Assembly: GCA_003151315.1 (NCBI GenBank)
Contig: PLXF01000146.1
Location: 1-6,201 of the forward strand
Length of the DNA: 6,201 nt
DNA from: Parachlamydiales bacterium
Lineage (GTDB): Bacteria > Chlamydiota > Chlamydiia > Chlamydiales > SM23-39
Direction: 5' to 3'
Of the stretch, positions 1 to 6,140 are shown one piece after another. Each line of letters begins with the position of its first letter. Within the stretch, counting starts at the first letter, position 1. The translations under genes were made by a program, and so were the position numbers. The notes beneath the pieces are model-generated. The model was not told the origin of the DNA, made no database searches, and was given only the letters and a program-made list of their open reading frames with translations.

Positions 1-25
1 TCTGTCCAACTTTCCAGTGGACGGA
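1..25. other. small imperfect hairpin at the left edge
   Basis: Bases 1-8 can pair with 18-25 (eight pairs including one T-G wobble) around a nine-base loop. No T-tract follows. It may be the tail of a terminator for a gene to the left, but the window edge cuts the context, so its role cannot be judged. Bases 26-82 between it and the ribosome binding site of the first gene show no promoter I would defend. Confidence 0.25.
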
Positions 26-93
26 GTATAGATTTCCTCTAGTCAAGATATAGGACATTTCGATAAGCTGTTACTCCCGCTCAAGGAGAATTT

Positions 94-984
94 ATGACTT
101 ATCTAAAAAAGATTATCCCCCTCACTCTCCTGGCCCTTGTAGGGTCTGGATGCACTGCAAATATGTCTGACCGGATCAAAGAGCAGCTCGTTATACAAAC
201 GGGTTCCTTTCATCGGCTCAAAGCGAAAAATATCGTTCGTGAATCTTTAAATTATCCCTCTTCCGAATTTACCCTCGCGCTAGAATCGAAAAACATTTAC
301 AGCGGCGAGCATCCTATCCATGTCCTAAAAGGATATATGATTCCTCCCGGAGAACGGATGATCTTCGCCTTAATCGACCCAATCACAGGAACCATTAGCC
401 CCGAATTTGAGTTTGAAGAACTCTCCACTGGACGTGTGAAAGTATTTGGAAAAAACGGAACCTACGAGACCGATGAGATCCCTTTTATCACGGCCGAAGG
501 GGTGATGAGCGGCAAACCGGTGCAATATGCTATTGCCTCAAAACGCGCTAAAACTAGCGCCATCGCGACCTTTATCCCCATGCCTTTAGAAGTGCAATCA
601 GCAGAGGGTAAACATTTATCTGTGGTTGTATCACATCCTATGAAAACGAGATTCCTATTAAGCGGCTCTGGTTTTCAGCCAGGAGAAACGGTCTCTTTGC
701 AACACAAGTCGGATGAATTAGAAGAGACACTGCAAGCGGTTGCCAGCGAAGAGGGAACCATCGAGTTAGAGCTCAAGCCTTATAACATAGGAAAGCTCGG
801 CGGAGAAGCTAGCATCGTTTACAACGAGCTGACTCTCGCATATCCATGGGGAACCTCGTTAGAAAAGGTCAATCACAGTGCAAAGGGGGCTTTTCCCGTC
901 CTATTTGTCATCAACGACCGGGCCAACGTAATTGACGACTCAAAAATCCAAAAAGCTTTTGCCTCCGTTCAATTTAATTTTTAA
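94..984 (+). CDS. probable lipoprotein with an Ig-like module, function unknown
   Basis: This encodes a 296-residue exported protein that I do not recognise as a named family. The N-terminus has two lysines (K5, K6), a hydrophobic stretch (about 7-17) and Cys20 in the context V-G-S-G-C. That is a plausible lipobox although Gly at -3 is not ideal, so it is probably a lipoprotein anchored in the cell envelope. The mature part is rich in alternating hydrophobic/polar beta-type segments with no transmembrane helix. Residues about 175-245, containing G-S-G-F-Q-P-G-E and ending in G-G-E-A-S-I-V-Y, resemble an Ig-like/beta-sandwich repeat of the kind found in bacterial surface proteins. No catalytic motif is visible. 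The ATG at 94 is supported by AAGGAG at 83-88, five bases upstream. It lies 28 bp before a truncated second start on the same strand (1013), suggesting the pair was once an operon. The gene call is firm; the function is open. Confidence 0.85.
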   Translation: MTYLKKIIPLTLLALVGSGCTANMSDRIKEQLVIQTGSFHRLKAKNIVRESLNYPSSEFTLALESKNIYSGEHPIHVLKGYMIPPGERMIFALIDPITGTISPEFEFEELSTGRVKVFGKNGTYETDEIPFITAEGVMSGKPVQYAIASKRAKTSAIATFIPMPLEVQSAEGKHLSVVVSHPMKTRFLLSGSGFQPGETVSLQHKSDELEETLQAVASEEGTIELELKPYNIGKLGGEASIVYNELTLAYPWGTSLEKVNHSAKGAFPVLFVINDRANVIDDSKIQKAFASVQFNF

Positions 985-1000
985 TATGTAAAGAAATAAA

Positions 1001-1004
1001 AGGA
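1001..1004 (+). promoter_or_regulatory. ribosome binding site of the truncated gene at 1013
   Basis: AGGA, within an A-rich run that begins at 998, lies eight bases before the ATG at 1013. This well-placed Shine-Dalgarno sequence is the main reason to treat the very short reading frame behind it as the start of a former gene rather than chance. Confidence 0.5.
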
Positions 1005-1012
1005 TAATTAGG

Positions 1013-1069
1013 ATGAGCAAGATGAAAAATATTCTGTTCATCTTAGGATGTTTGGTTACGAAAATTTAA
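1013..1069 (+). pseudogene. 5' stub of a small exported protein gene, cut by the inverted-repeat element
   Basis: An ATG with a good ribosome binding site opens an 18-codon frame reading MSKMKNILFILGCLVTKI and then TAA. The first 14 codons (1013-1054) look like the start of a signal peptide: two lysines, a hydrophobic run and a Gly-Cys pair that could be a lipobox, though the run is short for one. The last four codons and the stop lie inside the left arm of the inverted repeat starting at 1055, so the original gene seems to be interrupted there. To the right of the element, 1225-1305 is open for 26 codons before TAA in the frame that would follow precise removal of 1055-1224, so the ancestral product may have been only about 40 residues. 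That reconstruction is inference. A chance short frame remains possible. Confidence 0.45.
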
Positions 1070-1224
1070 CGCAAAGACGCCAAGTCTCGAAGACGCAAAA
1101 AATTTTATAAATTATTGGCAATTCTTTCTATGCCATTACGCAAGAATTTCCGCTCCAAGTTGAAAAGTAATTCTAGTTCTTTGCGTCCTCGCGGCTTGGC
1201 GTCTTTGCGTTAAATTTTCGTAAC
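1055..1224. repeat. 170-bp inverted-repeat (MITE/REP-like) element
   Basis: The outer arms 1055-1084 and 1195-1224 are perfect 30-bp inverted repeats. The pairing continues inward over 1085-1102 and 1177-1194 with 4 mismatches in 18, giving 48-bp arms around a 74-bp centre (1103-1176). The arms contain the motif AACGCAAAGACGCCAAG (left) and its complement (right). AAGACGC recurs with a 16-bp step inside the left arm (1074-1080 and 1090-1096), mirrored on the right (1183-1189 and 1199-1205). The centre holds no open frame of note and only small hairpins, such as AGAATT at 1143-1148 with AATTCT at 1169-1174. I recall similar GACGC/GCGTC-rich palindromes scattered between genes in unrelated bacterial genomes, but cannot confirm this here. 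No clear target-site duplication is visible: the left flank is GATGTTTG and the right flank is AAACAAAA. It carries no transposase, so any mobility would need an enzyme encoded elsewhere. Confidence 0.85.
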
Positions 1225-1263
1225 AAACAAAACGGGAAAAATAGATTTCTCATAGAGAGAGTA

Positions 1264-1288
1264 AGCCGCTCTCTGGAAGAGAACGGCT
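1264..1288. terminator. possible terminator hairpin at the 3' end of brnQ
   Basis: Bases 1264-1274 pair with 1278-1288 (11 positions with one C/A mismatch) around a three-base loop. The hairpin lies 14 bp beyond the brnQ stop on the minus strand, where a terminator is expected. Neither strand has a proper T-tract after the stem, so a classic intrinsic terminator is not demonstrated. It could instead be mRNA 3'-end protection or part of the former small gene interrupted at 1055. Confidence 0.4.
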
Positions 1289-1301
1289 CTAAAAAGCTTT
1301 G

Positions 1302-2492
1302 TTAAGAAATACAAAAGCTAATGGCTGCCACAGCCAATGCAATAAACACAGGCACCCGAAGCGGTTTAACCTGGTAGTAGTGATGGGCGATATTTAATAA
1401 GCAGAGAACGATAATCCCTGGGTATAAAATCTCCAATAAAGGGCCCATGAATCGGACAATCCCCGTAAATCCTAAATTTGCCACCGCGGCTGTTCCTCCC
1501 AATGTAAGAGCCAAAGGAAGAACAGATCCGGTTTTCTTCTGAAATACATCGACTCTGAGGTAATCAGAAAATACGGTAGCCAGAGAAATCGCCGTCGTTA
1601 AACAGGCTAGTATAACTGCAGTCGAAGCAATCGCGCCGCCGAAGGGGCCCAAAATTTTCACAGCTATAGCGTGTAATTTTTCTTCCGGAAGGAGACCTGC
1701 AGGCAATGTCCATCCATGATGCGCTGAGATCCAGCAAAGGCCCATGTAGGTCGCCATGAGGAGAACCGTGGCTATGGCGCTCGCGCCAATGATCCGGTTG
1801 CGCAATAGCTTTTTACTCTGGTCAGGACTTAGGCGGGACAATCCTCTAGCTAAATGGGGCATAACCACCGTTGCAAACAGAAGAGAGCCCAATAAATCCA
1901 TTGTTTGGTATCCCCCTTTCACACCTTCCATAAAGTGATGAGAAGCTCCTGCTACAGAGGGTTGGATCGCGGGGGCGTCAATTAACCCTACCACGATCAA
2001 AATCGCTAAGGTTAATAGGAGCAGCGGGGTTAAAATAACACCCAACAAATCGACAACCTTTTGAGGTCTTACCGTTAAGGCAAATATGATTGCCGCAGCT
2101 AAAATGCTGAAAACCAACAAAGTGAGTTCAGGGAAATAGGGTTTTAAACTCGCATGCATCAGAGTAATTAGTCGGGGCATACATCCCAATGGACCCATGG
2201 ACACCTGTAGGATAAATAATAGGATAAACGCGGGCATCTTCCCTAAGCGGGCTAAAAAGAGGCGTAAGTTACCCCCGTAAAACATCATAGCCACGAGGCC
2301 TAAAAGGGGAAATCCTACAGCTGAAAGGCTAAGACCCATTAAAGCCCAAGGGGTATGAGAACCGGCTTCTTGACCGACCAGGAGAGGGAAAACAAGGTTT
2401 CCGGCGCCAAAGAACATCGAAAAAAGGGCTAACCCTGTAGAAATAATTCCAGACCTTTGGTCCGGTTCTTCGATTTCGCTTACTGTAGACAT
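1302..2492 (-). CDS. brnQ: branched-chain amino-acid:cation symporter, BrnQ/LIVCS family
   Basis: This encodes a 396-residue inner-membrane protein with roughly 11-12 hydrophobic segments and little else. It should import leucine, isoleucine and valine with Na+ or H+, which suits an organism that depends on its host for these amino acids. Family marks visible are the N-terminal segment with F-S-M-F-F-G-A-G-N-L-V-F-P (about 24-36), G-P-L-G-C-M-P-R (100-107), G-G-Y-Q-T-M-D-L-L (193-201) and the late helix with I-L-Y-P-G-I-I-V-L (355-363). The length is a little below the usual 420-440 residues, but the start and end both look natural and nothing appears broken. The ATG at 2492 is backed by GGGAG (2500-2504 on the minus strand), seven bases upstream. 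It stands alone: upstream is a 385-bp gap and a divergent gene, downstream a hairpin. The family is sure. The exact substrate and coupling ion are taken from the family. Confidence 0.94.
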   Translation of the reverse strand: MSTVSEIEEPDQRSGIISTGLALFSMFFGAGNLVFPLLVGQEAGSHTPWALMGLSLSAVGFPLLGLVAMMFYGGNLRLFLARLGKMPAFILLFILQVSMGPLGCMPRLITLMHASLKPYFPELTLLVFSILAAAIIFALTVRPQKVVDLLGVILTPLLLLTLAILIVVGLIDAPAIQPSVAGASHHFMEGVKGGYQTMDLLGSLLFATVVMPHLARGLSRLSPDQSKKLLRNRIIGASAIATVLLMATYMGLCWISAHHGWTLPAGLLPEEKLHAIAVKILGPFGGAIASTAVILACLTTAISLATVFSDYLRVDVFQKKTGSVLPLALTLGGTAAVANLGFTGIVRFMGPLLEILYPGIIVLCLLNIAHHYYQVKPLRVPVFIALAVAAISFCIS

Positions 2493-2877
2493 AGATATAC
2501 TCCCATTGGAAAAAGATTATTACTCCTCTTTCCACCGGAGCTTCTAGTTTCTTGGTCTTTTTGGGTTCTTTGTAGAAGGTTCAGGCGGAAAAAGGGAATT
2601 TAGCGCGACATGCTGGCGCAAGCCATAACCGCGACTGTGCCCATCGTACCAAGGCCAGCTTCTGATCCAGAAAGAGAGGGGGATCTTTGGGTTATATTTC
2701 GCATCAACAAATCTATACTAAATGCCCCTACGCCTATCGTAGAGATGGCCAGTTTATTCTGACTTACGGATAAGTTAGCAAACCTTGCCAATCTTCTCAA
2801 GCTGAATGTTTTAAAAAGAAAGAGTAGAAAAAAAACAAATTTCTATTATATTAATATTTTTTTTACAGGAGAACTGC
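2493..2877. other. divergent intergenic region without a convincing gene
   Basis: This gap between the brnQ start and the sterol reductase start should hold both promoters. 2493-2600 is T-rich on the + strand with no clear -35/-10 pair. 2820-2866 is strongly A/T-rich and includes TATTAT (2844-2849), a possible -10 for the rightward gene, but with no good -35. The middle is open on both strands. On the minus strand, 2600-2800 has 66 codons, but only from a TTG without a ribosome binding site; the first ATG leaves about 34 codons. On the plus strand, 2610-2762 has 50 codons from an ATG with only a poorly spaced AGGGAA. I recognise neither product. A decayed gene fragment is a fair reading of this stretch; a functional small gene is less likely. 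Confidence 0.5.
2867..2871 (+). promoter_or_regulatory. ribosome binding site of the sterol reductase gene
   Basis: AGGAG lies six bases before the ATG at 2878 and fixes that start. The sequence just upstream is A/T-rich, with TATTAT at 2844-2849 as a candidate -10 element, but no matching -35 is seen. Confidence 0.7.
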
Positions 2878-4194
2878 ATGAAGCAAGAACCTTTTCGAGT
2901 CCCCCGCTCTATCCACCTAACTTTAGTGCCCCTTTTTTTACTTACCGTCTGCCCCCCCGCTGTATTTATCTTCTGGTACACCAATACGGTCTTAAAGGGC
3001 TCTTTCGAATCGTTTTTTCATTCAGCCGCCGAAAAAGGCTTTTTTTCTCTTCTTGCCGAAATTATTCGGCCCAATTTTTTTGGCTCGCCAACCGCTTGGG
3101 CTATATTGGCCGTATTCGCTGCGTTTGAACTTATATTAATGAAGGTCGTACCTGGAAAGCCTTTCCACGGACCCATCACACCGAAAGGGAATGTCCCTGT
3201 TTATAAAGCCAATGGAGTCGCCTGCTTTTTCATCACAGTCGCCGCCTTTGCTGTGTCTTCGTTTGGCTTAGGGTGGTTTTCTCCCACCGTCCTTTATGAC
3301 AATCTAGGCCCCCTCTTTGGCGCCTTGAATATATTTAGCCTCCTCTTTTGCCTCTTCCTCTATTTAAAAGGGAAGTACAGCCCTTCCACAACCGATTGTG
3401 GCTCTACGGGCAATTTCCTTTTTGACTACTATTGGGGAACAGAACTCTATCCACGAATCTGGGGATGGGATCTTAAAATGTTCACGAACTGCCGCTTTGG
3501 GATGATGAGCTGGACTTTGCTGCTCCTCTCCTATGCCGCCAAACAACATCAATTATATGGGCTCACCGATGCGATGATCGTAGCTGTGGTTCTACAATTT
3601 ATTTACGTAACAAAATTCTTTTTCTGGGAAACAGGCTACCTTCGGTCTTTGGATATTATGCACGATCGGGCAGGATTTTATATCTGTTGGGGCTGCCTTG
3701 TTTGGGTCCCTTGCATATACACCTCGTCCACACTCTATCTGGTCCACCAACCCCACCATCTGGGTTCCTTTTTAGCGACAGTGATCTTCTTAGCTGGCGC
3801 CGCTTCTATTATTATCAATTATCTGGCAGATAGACAAAGGCAGAATGTTCGCGCAAAAAATGGGGATTGTCTCGTTTGGCAGCGTAAACCAGAATTGATA
3901 GAAGCCAAATACACTACTCAGGCCGGGGAAAAGAAAGAAACGATCCTCTTAGCCTCTGGATGGTGGGGTCTTTCCCGCCATTTTCACTATCTCCCTGAAA
4001 TTGCCGGAGCTTTCTTTTGGACTCTACCCGCTCTATTCGACAACTTCCTCCCCTATTTTTATGTCCTGTTCTTAACTGTACTCCTAGTGGATAGAGCCTT
4101 TAGGCATGACAAAAGGTGCGCGGATAAATACGGCAAAGACTGGGATAGATACTGTGAGAAAGTACCTTATAAAGTAATCCCCTACCTTTGGTAA
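2878..4194 (+). CDS. sterol delta-7 reductase (7-dehydrocholesterol reductase, plant DWF5-like), ERG4/ERG24 family
   Basis: This encodes a 438-residue polytopic membrane protein of the ERG4/ERG24 sterol reductase family, which uses NADPH to reduce a ring double bond. The closest match I recall is the delta-7 reductase branch (animal DHCR7, plant DWF5) rather than the C-14 reductases. Visible blocks include G-P-I-T-P-K-G-N-V-P-V-Y-K-A-N-G (98-113), W-F-S-P-T near 133, T-E-L-Y-P-R-I (188-194), F-T-N-C-R-F-G-M-M-S-W (202-212), H-D-R-A-G-F-Y-I-C-W-G (262-272), S-G-W-W-G-L-S-R-H-F-H-Y (360-371) and the C-terminal family signature (about 404-436: R-H-D-K-R-C, then K-Y-G-K-D-W, then V-P-Y-K-V-I-P). 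Length equals plant DWF5 (about 430) and is shorter than animal DHCR7 (about 475). The gene is complete, so it is probably active. No other sterol gene is present here, which implies action on host sterols; that is inference. I think delta-7 specificity likely, though family members differ in which bond they reduce. Confidence 0.95.
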   Translation: MKQEPFRVPRSIHLTLVPLFLLTVCPPAVFIFWYTNTVLKGSFESFFHSAAEKGFFSLLAEIIRPNFFGSPTAWAILAVFAAFELILMKVVPGKPFHGPITPKGNVPVYKANGVACFFITVAAFAVSSFGLGWFSPTVLYDNLGPLFGALNIFSLLFCLFLYLKGKYSPSTTDCGSTGNFLFDYYWGTELYPRIWGWDLKMFTNCRFGMMSWTLLLLSYAAKQHQLYGLTDAMIVAVVLQFIYVTKFFFWETGYLRSLDIMHDRAGFYICWGCLVWVPCIYTSSTLYLVHQPHHLGSFLATVIFLAGAASIIINYLADRQRQNVRAKNGDCLVWQRKPELIEAKYTTQAGEKKETILLASGWWGLSRHFHYLPEIAGAFFWTLPALFDNFLPYFYVLFLTVLLVDRAFRHDKRCADKYGKDWDRYCEKVPYKVIPYLW

Positions 4195-4204
4195 GGGAAA
4201 ACTT

Positions 4205-5221
4205 CTACAGAAATTCTTTAAAAAAATCGACAGCAAAAGTCCCCACCTCTTGATGCACCGACAAGCGGTCATAAGGGTGGGATTTGGTATGGAAATATTT
4301 CCCTAAATGCTTCATCCCTTTTTTTGATAAAGGGTTGAGAAAGGCATAATGGGAAATTTCATCTTTCATCACCTTCAGCTTCGCAGGCATTAGATATTTG
4401 ATGATTCTAAACGCGTGCTCCTGATAAGGGAGAACTTCATCTTTGGGAGCTGCGATTAATCCTATGGGAATTCTAATCTTTTTGAGCGATTCAGACGTGT
4501 AGACGAAGCTTGCCGGGCAAATCAAAAGCATCGAGCGAATACGCCGATCCTGGATCGGTTTTTTGGCTTCCTCTAAACTCTCTTTAGAAATTCCCTCTAA
4601 CTTAATATCCCCATGCTTCCCTGCAGTCTGAGCAATTAGCTGCTCAATAGAATCAACCGTCGCTCCGCCCAACCCTAATCCGGTCATCCCGCCGAGAGAA
4701 TACCCAACAAATCCGATCCTTTCTGAGTTAATTCTCCCGGATAAAAAAGATTCCGACAAAAGATGGTCGATGGCCGCGCTAATATCGCGAGCTCTTTCCC
4801 AGAATTGAAGAGAAATGAGAGGATTAAATTGGGTACGGGTATTGCCATAATGTTCAACCGCGGCGACTATATAACCGGAATGGACCAATCGCTTGGCCAA
4901 CCAACTCCCCTCTCGCCTATCCCCTTTGTGTCCATGAGACATAATAATTAAAGGAAATTCCTGACAACACTCAGCGACAGGAGAATTTCTCGCCTCTTGC
5001 GGATGGATCCAAATCGAATCGTTAGGCTCTTGCGTCGCGTTAACAGCATCTGTTGGGTACCATAATTCGATCAACATGGGTCGCCTACGAGCCGTATCCT
5101 CATACTGGATTGTTTTCACTCCAATTAACTCAACATCCCCTTCGGAATGCCCTTTTTGCATCGCACTAAGAGGTGCAATCCAGCCACAAACAATAACTAC
5201 CAGAGAAAATATACGCATCAC
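4205..5221 (-). CDS. exported alpha/beta hydrolase, PAF-acetylhydrolase/dienelactone-hydrolase-like
   Basis: This encodes a serine hydrolase of 338 residues (337 from the ATG) with an N-terminal signal peptide: the first 20 residues are hydrophobic and end P-L-S-A, a likely signal peptidase I site. It therefore probably works in the periplasm or outside the cell. The alpha/beta-hydrolase marks are in order: the early strand M-L-I-E-L-W-Y-P-T-D (49-58), the oxyanion-hole strand P-L-I-I-M-S-H-G-H-K-G (90-100), the nucleophile elbow G-Y-S-L-G-G with Ser175, a probable acid Asp261 in A-P-K-D-E, and a probable catalytic His291 in I-S-H-Y-A-F. The arrangement, and A-A-V-E-H-Y-G-N after the second strand, resemble secreted PAF-acetylhydrolase-like esterases; the substrate is unknown. 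Translation could begin at GTG 5221 or at the adjacent ATG 5218. The gene converges on the sterol reductase with 10 bp between stops, so the two 3' ends may overlap as RNAs. Confidence 0.92.
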   Translation of the reverse strand: MMRIFSLVVIVCGWIAPLSAMQKGHSEGDVELIGVKTIQYEDTARRRPMLIELWYPTDAVNATQEPNDSIWIHPQEARNSPVAECCQEFPLIIMSHGHKGDRREGSWLAKRLVHSGYIVAAVEHYGNTRTQFNPLISLQFWERARDISAAIDHLLSESFLSGRINSERIGFVGYSLGGMTGLGLGGATVDSIEQLIAQTAGKHGDIKLEGISKESLEEAKKPIQDRRIRSMLLICPASFVYTSESLKKIRIPIGLIAAPKDEVLPYQEHAFRIIKYLMPAKLKVMKDEISHYAFLNPLSKKGMKHLGKYFHTKSHPYDRLSVHQEVGTFAVDFFKEFL

Positions 5222-5306
5222 AGTCTTGCCCTCATTTCTCTAAACATTCTACAAACTTAGCCAAAAAAAGAAAAATAACTCATATTCTTGAATCACGAGA
5301 GGTACA
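5222..5306. other. short divergent intergenic region holding both promoters
   Basis: These 85 bp lie between the outward-facing starts of the hydrolase and the NlpC/P60 gene, so both promoters must be here or inside the coding sequences. The centre is A/T-rich, with an A-run at 5263-5275. TATTCT (5283-5288) could be a -10 for the rightward gene, but the expected -35 position shows no match. Nothing resembling an operator palindrome is seen. Confidence 0.4.
5229..5233 (-). promoter_or_regulatory. ribosome binding site of the exported hydrolase; two possible starts
   Basis: GAGGG on the minus strand lies seven bases before GTG at 5221 and ten bases before ATG at 5218. Both spacings are usable. 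ATG 5218 is the more usual codon and removes only one residue, so the protein is the same for practical purposes. Confidence 0.6.
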
Positions 5307-6107
5307 ATGCTACTCATCATCAATCGCCCTTTCATCAATCTCTATCTTATCCCCCGAATCAATACTGAGGTCTCAACGCAGGGAATGTACGGTGAGGCTG
5401 TTACCTTAATCACAGAAAAGCCCAATGGCTGGTGCCAAGTCCAGACAGCGGATAAAGAAACAGGCTGGGTTAAACGAAACACTCTGAGCCAAACCGATTA
5501 TCAGAGCCATATATATTCCGTAAAAGGGCTCTTTGCCCATCTCTACAGATCGGCCGACACGACGATTTCGCCTCCCCTTATGACCCTTCCCTTTGGAGCT
5601 AAGATTAAACTTTCCGAAACCGTCGACCCCCTCTCCCGCTGGTTCCCCATTCTATTGGTCACGGGAAAAAAAGGGTGGATTCAGCGAGGGGATATCGATT
5701 TTTCTCCAACCCCTAAGCCTTTTTCAGAGATTTTTTCTCTAGCCCGTACCTTTATGGGCATCCCTTATACCTGGGGCGGAACGACCTCTTATGGCTTTGA
5801 CTGCTCAGGTTTTATCCAAATGCTTTTCAAAAAATTAGATTACCTAATTCCTCGCAATGCAAGAGATCAAGTGAATTGGGAAGGGTTTTACTCCGTAGAA
5901 CCATCTTCTCTAGCTCCCGGCGATATCCTCTTTTTTGGAGAGGGGAAAATTGGACATGTGGGCTTATATATAGGAGATGGACAGTTTTTACATGCAGGAG
6001 TTAGAGATGGAGTCCATGCAGTGGGAATAAGCCTATTAAAAAAAACAAACTATACATTTATCTCCGCTCGTCGGCTTAGAATAAGCTCGACTTTGCCACT
6101 TTTTTAG
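5307..6107 (+). CDS. SH3b-SH3b-NlpC/P60 cysteine peptidase (gamma-D-Glu-diamino-acid endopeptidase type)
   Basis: This encodes a 266-residue peptidoglycan peptidase. Two bacterial SH3-like domains (about 5-60 and 68-132) precede an NlpC/P60 domain (about 140-255). The catalytic residues are visible: Cys166 in the F-D-C-S-G-F motif, His217 in G-H-V-G-L-Y-I-G, and His229 as the third polar residue in F-L-H-A. Spacing matches YkfC-type enzymes, which cleave between D-Glu and the diamino acid of stem peptides, usually acting on released muropeptides with a free N-terminal L-Ala. Chlamydia trachomatis has an NlpC/P60 enzyme described as degrading its peptidoglycan; this is the likely counterpart. 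No signal peptide is seen, since the first SH3 domain starts almost at residue 1, so a cytoplasmic recycling role is plausible, or export by another route. The ATG has GAGG at 5299-5302, with a short four-base spacer; the next Met (27) would cut into the first domain. A strong hairpin follows. Confidence 0.95.
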   Translation: MLLIINRPFINLYLIPRINTEVSTQGMYGEAVTLITEKPNGWCQVQTADKETGWVKRNTLSQTDYQSHIYSVKGLFAHLYRSADTTISPPLMTLPFGAKIKLSETVDPLSRWFPILLVTGKKGWIQRGDIDFSPTPKPFSEIFSLARTFMGIPYTWGGTTSYGFDCSGFIQMLFKKLDYLIPRNARDQVNWEGFYSVEPSSLAPGDILFFGEGKIGHVGLYIGDGQFLHAGVRDGVHAVGISLLKKTNYTFISARRLRISSTLPLF

Positions 6108-6140
6108 CCCGATTGCCTCTGCATATTTGTCCTCTGAGGC

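Noticed and set aside
545..560. Small palindrome GCGCTA/TAGCGC with a four-base loop
   Set aside because: It lies inside the lipoprotein coding sequence, is only six pairs long and has no positional meaning there.
1055..1224. CRISPR array or RNA gene reading of the repeat region
   Set aside because: There are only two arms, in inverted orientation, with no regular direct repeats and spacers; no tRNA or known RNA fold is apparent.
1756..1938. Plus-strand 60-codon frame inside brnQ
   Set aside because: It lies wholly antisense to the firmly identified brnQ and shows no recognisable product or clear ribosome binding site.
2329..2535. Minus-strand 68-codon frame overlapping the brnQ start
   Set aside because: It overlaps the N-terminal coding part of brnQ in another frame; its product has no domain-like features, and the brnQ frame is supported by family motifs.
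2541..2578. CTTCTA/TAGAAG inverted repeat upstream of brnQ
   Set aside because: Only six pairs with a 26-base loop in T-rich sequence; this is expected by chance and not enough to call an operator.
3364..3552. Minus-strand 62-codon frame inside the sterol reductase
   Set aside because: It is antisense to highly conserved sterol reductase blocks and is best explained as a shadow frame.
4084..4272. Minus-strand 62-codon frame across the convergent gene ends
   Set aside because: It spans the 3' ends of both the sterol reductase and the hydrolase in a different frame, and both genes are well supported by motifs.
4763..4951. Plus-strand 62-codon frame inside the hydrolase
   Set aside because: It is antisense to the hydrolase coding sequence, with no recognisable product.
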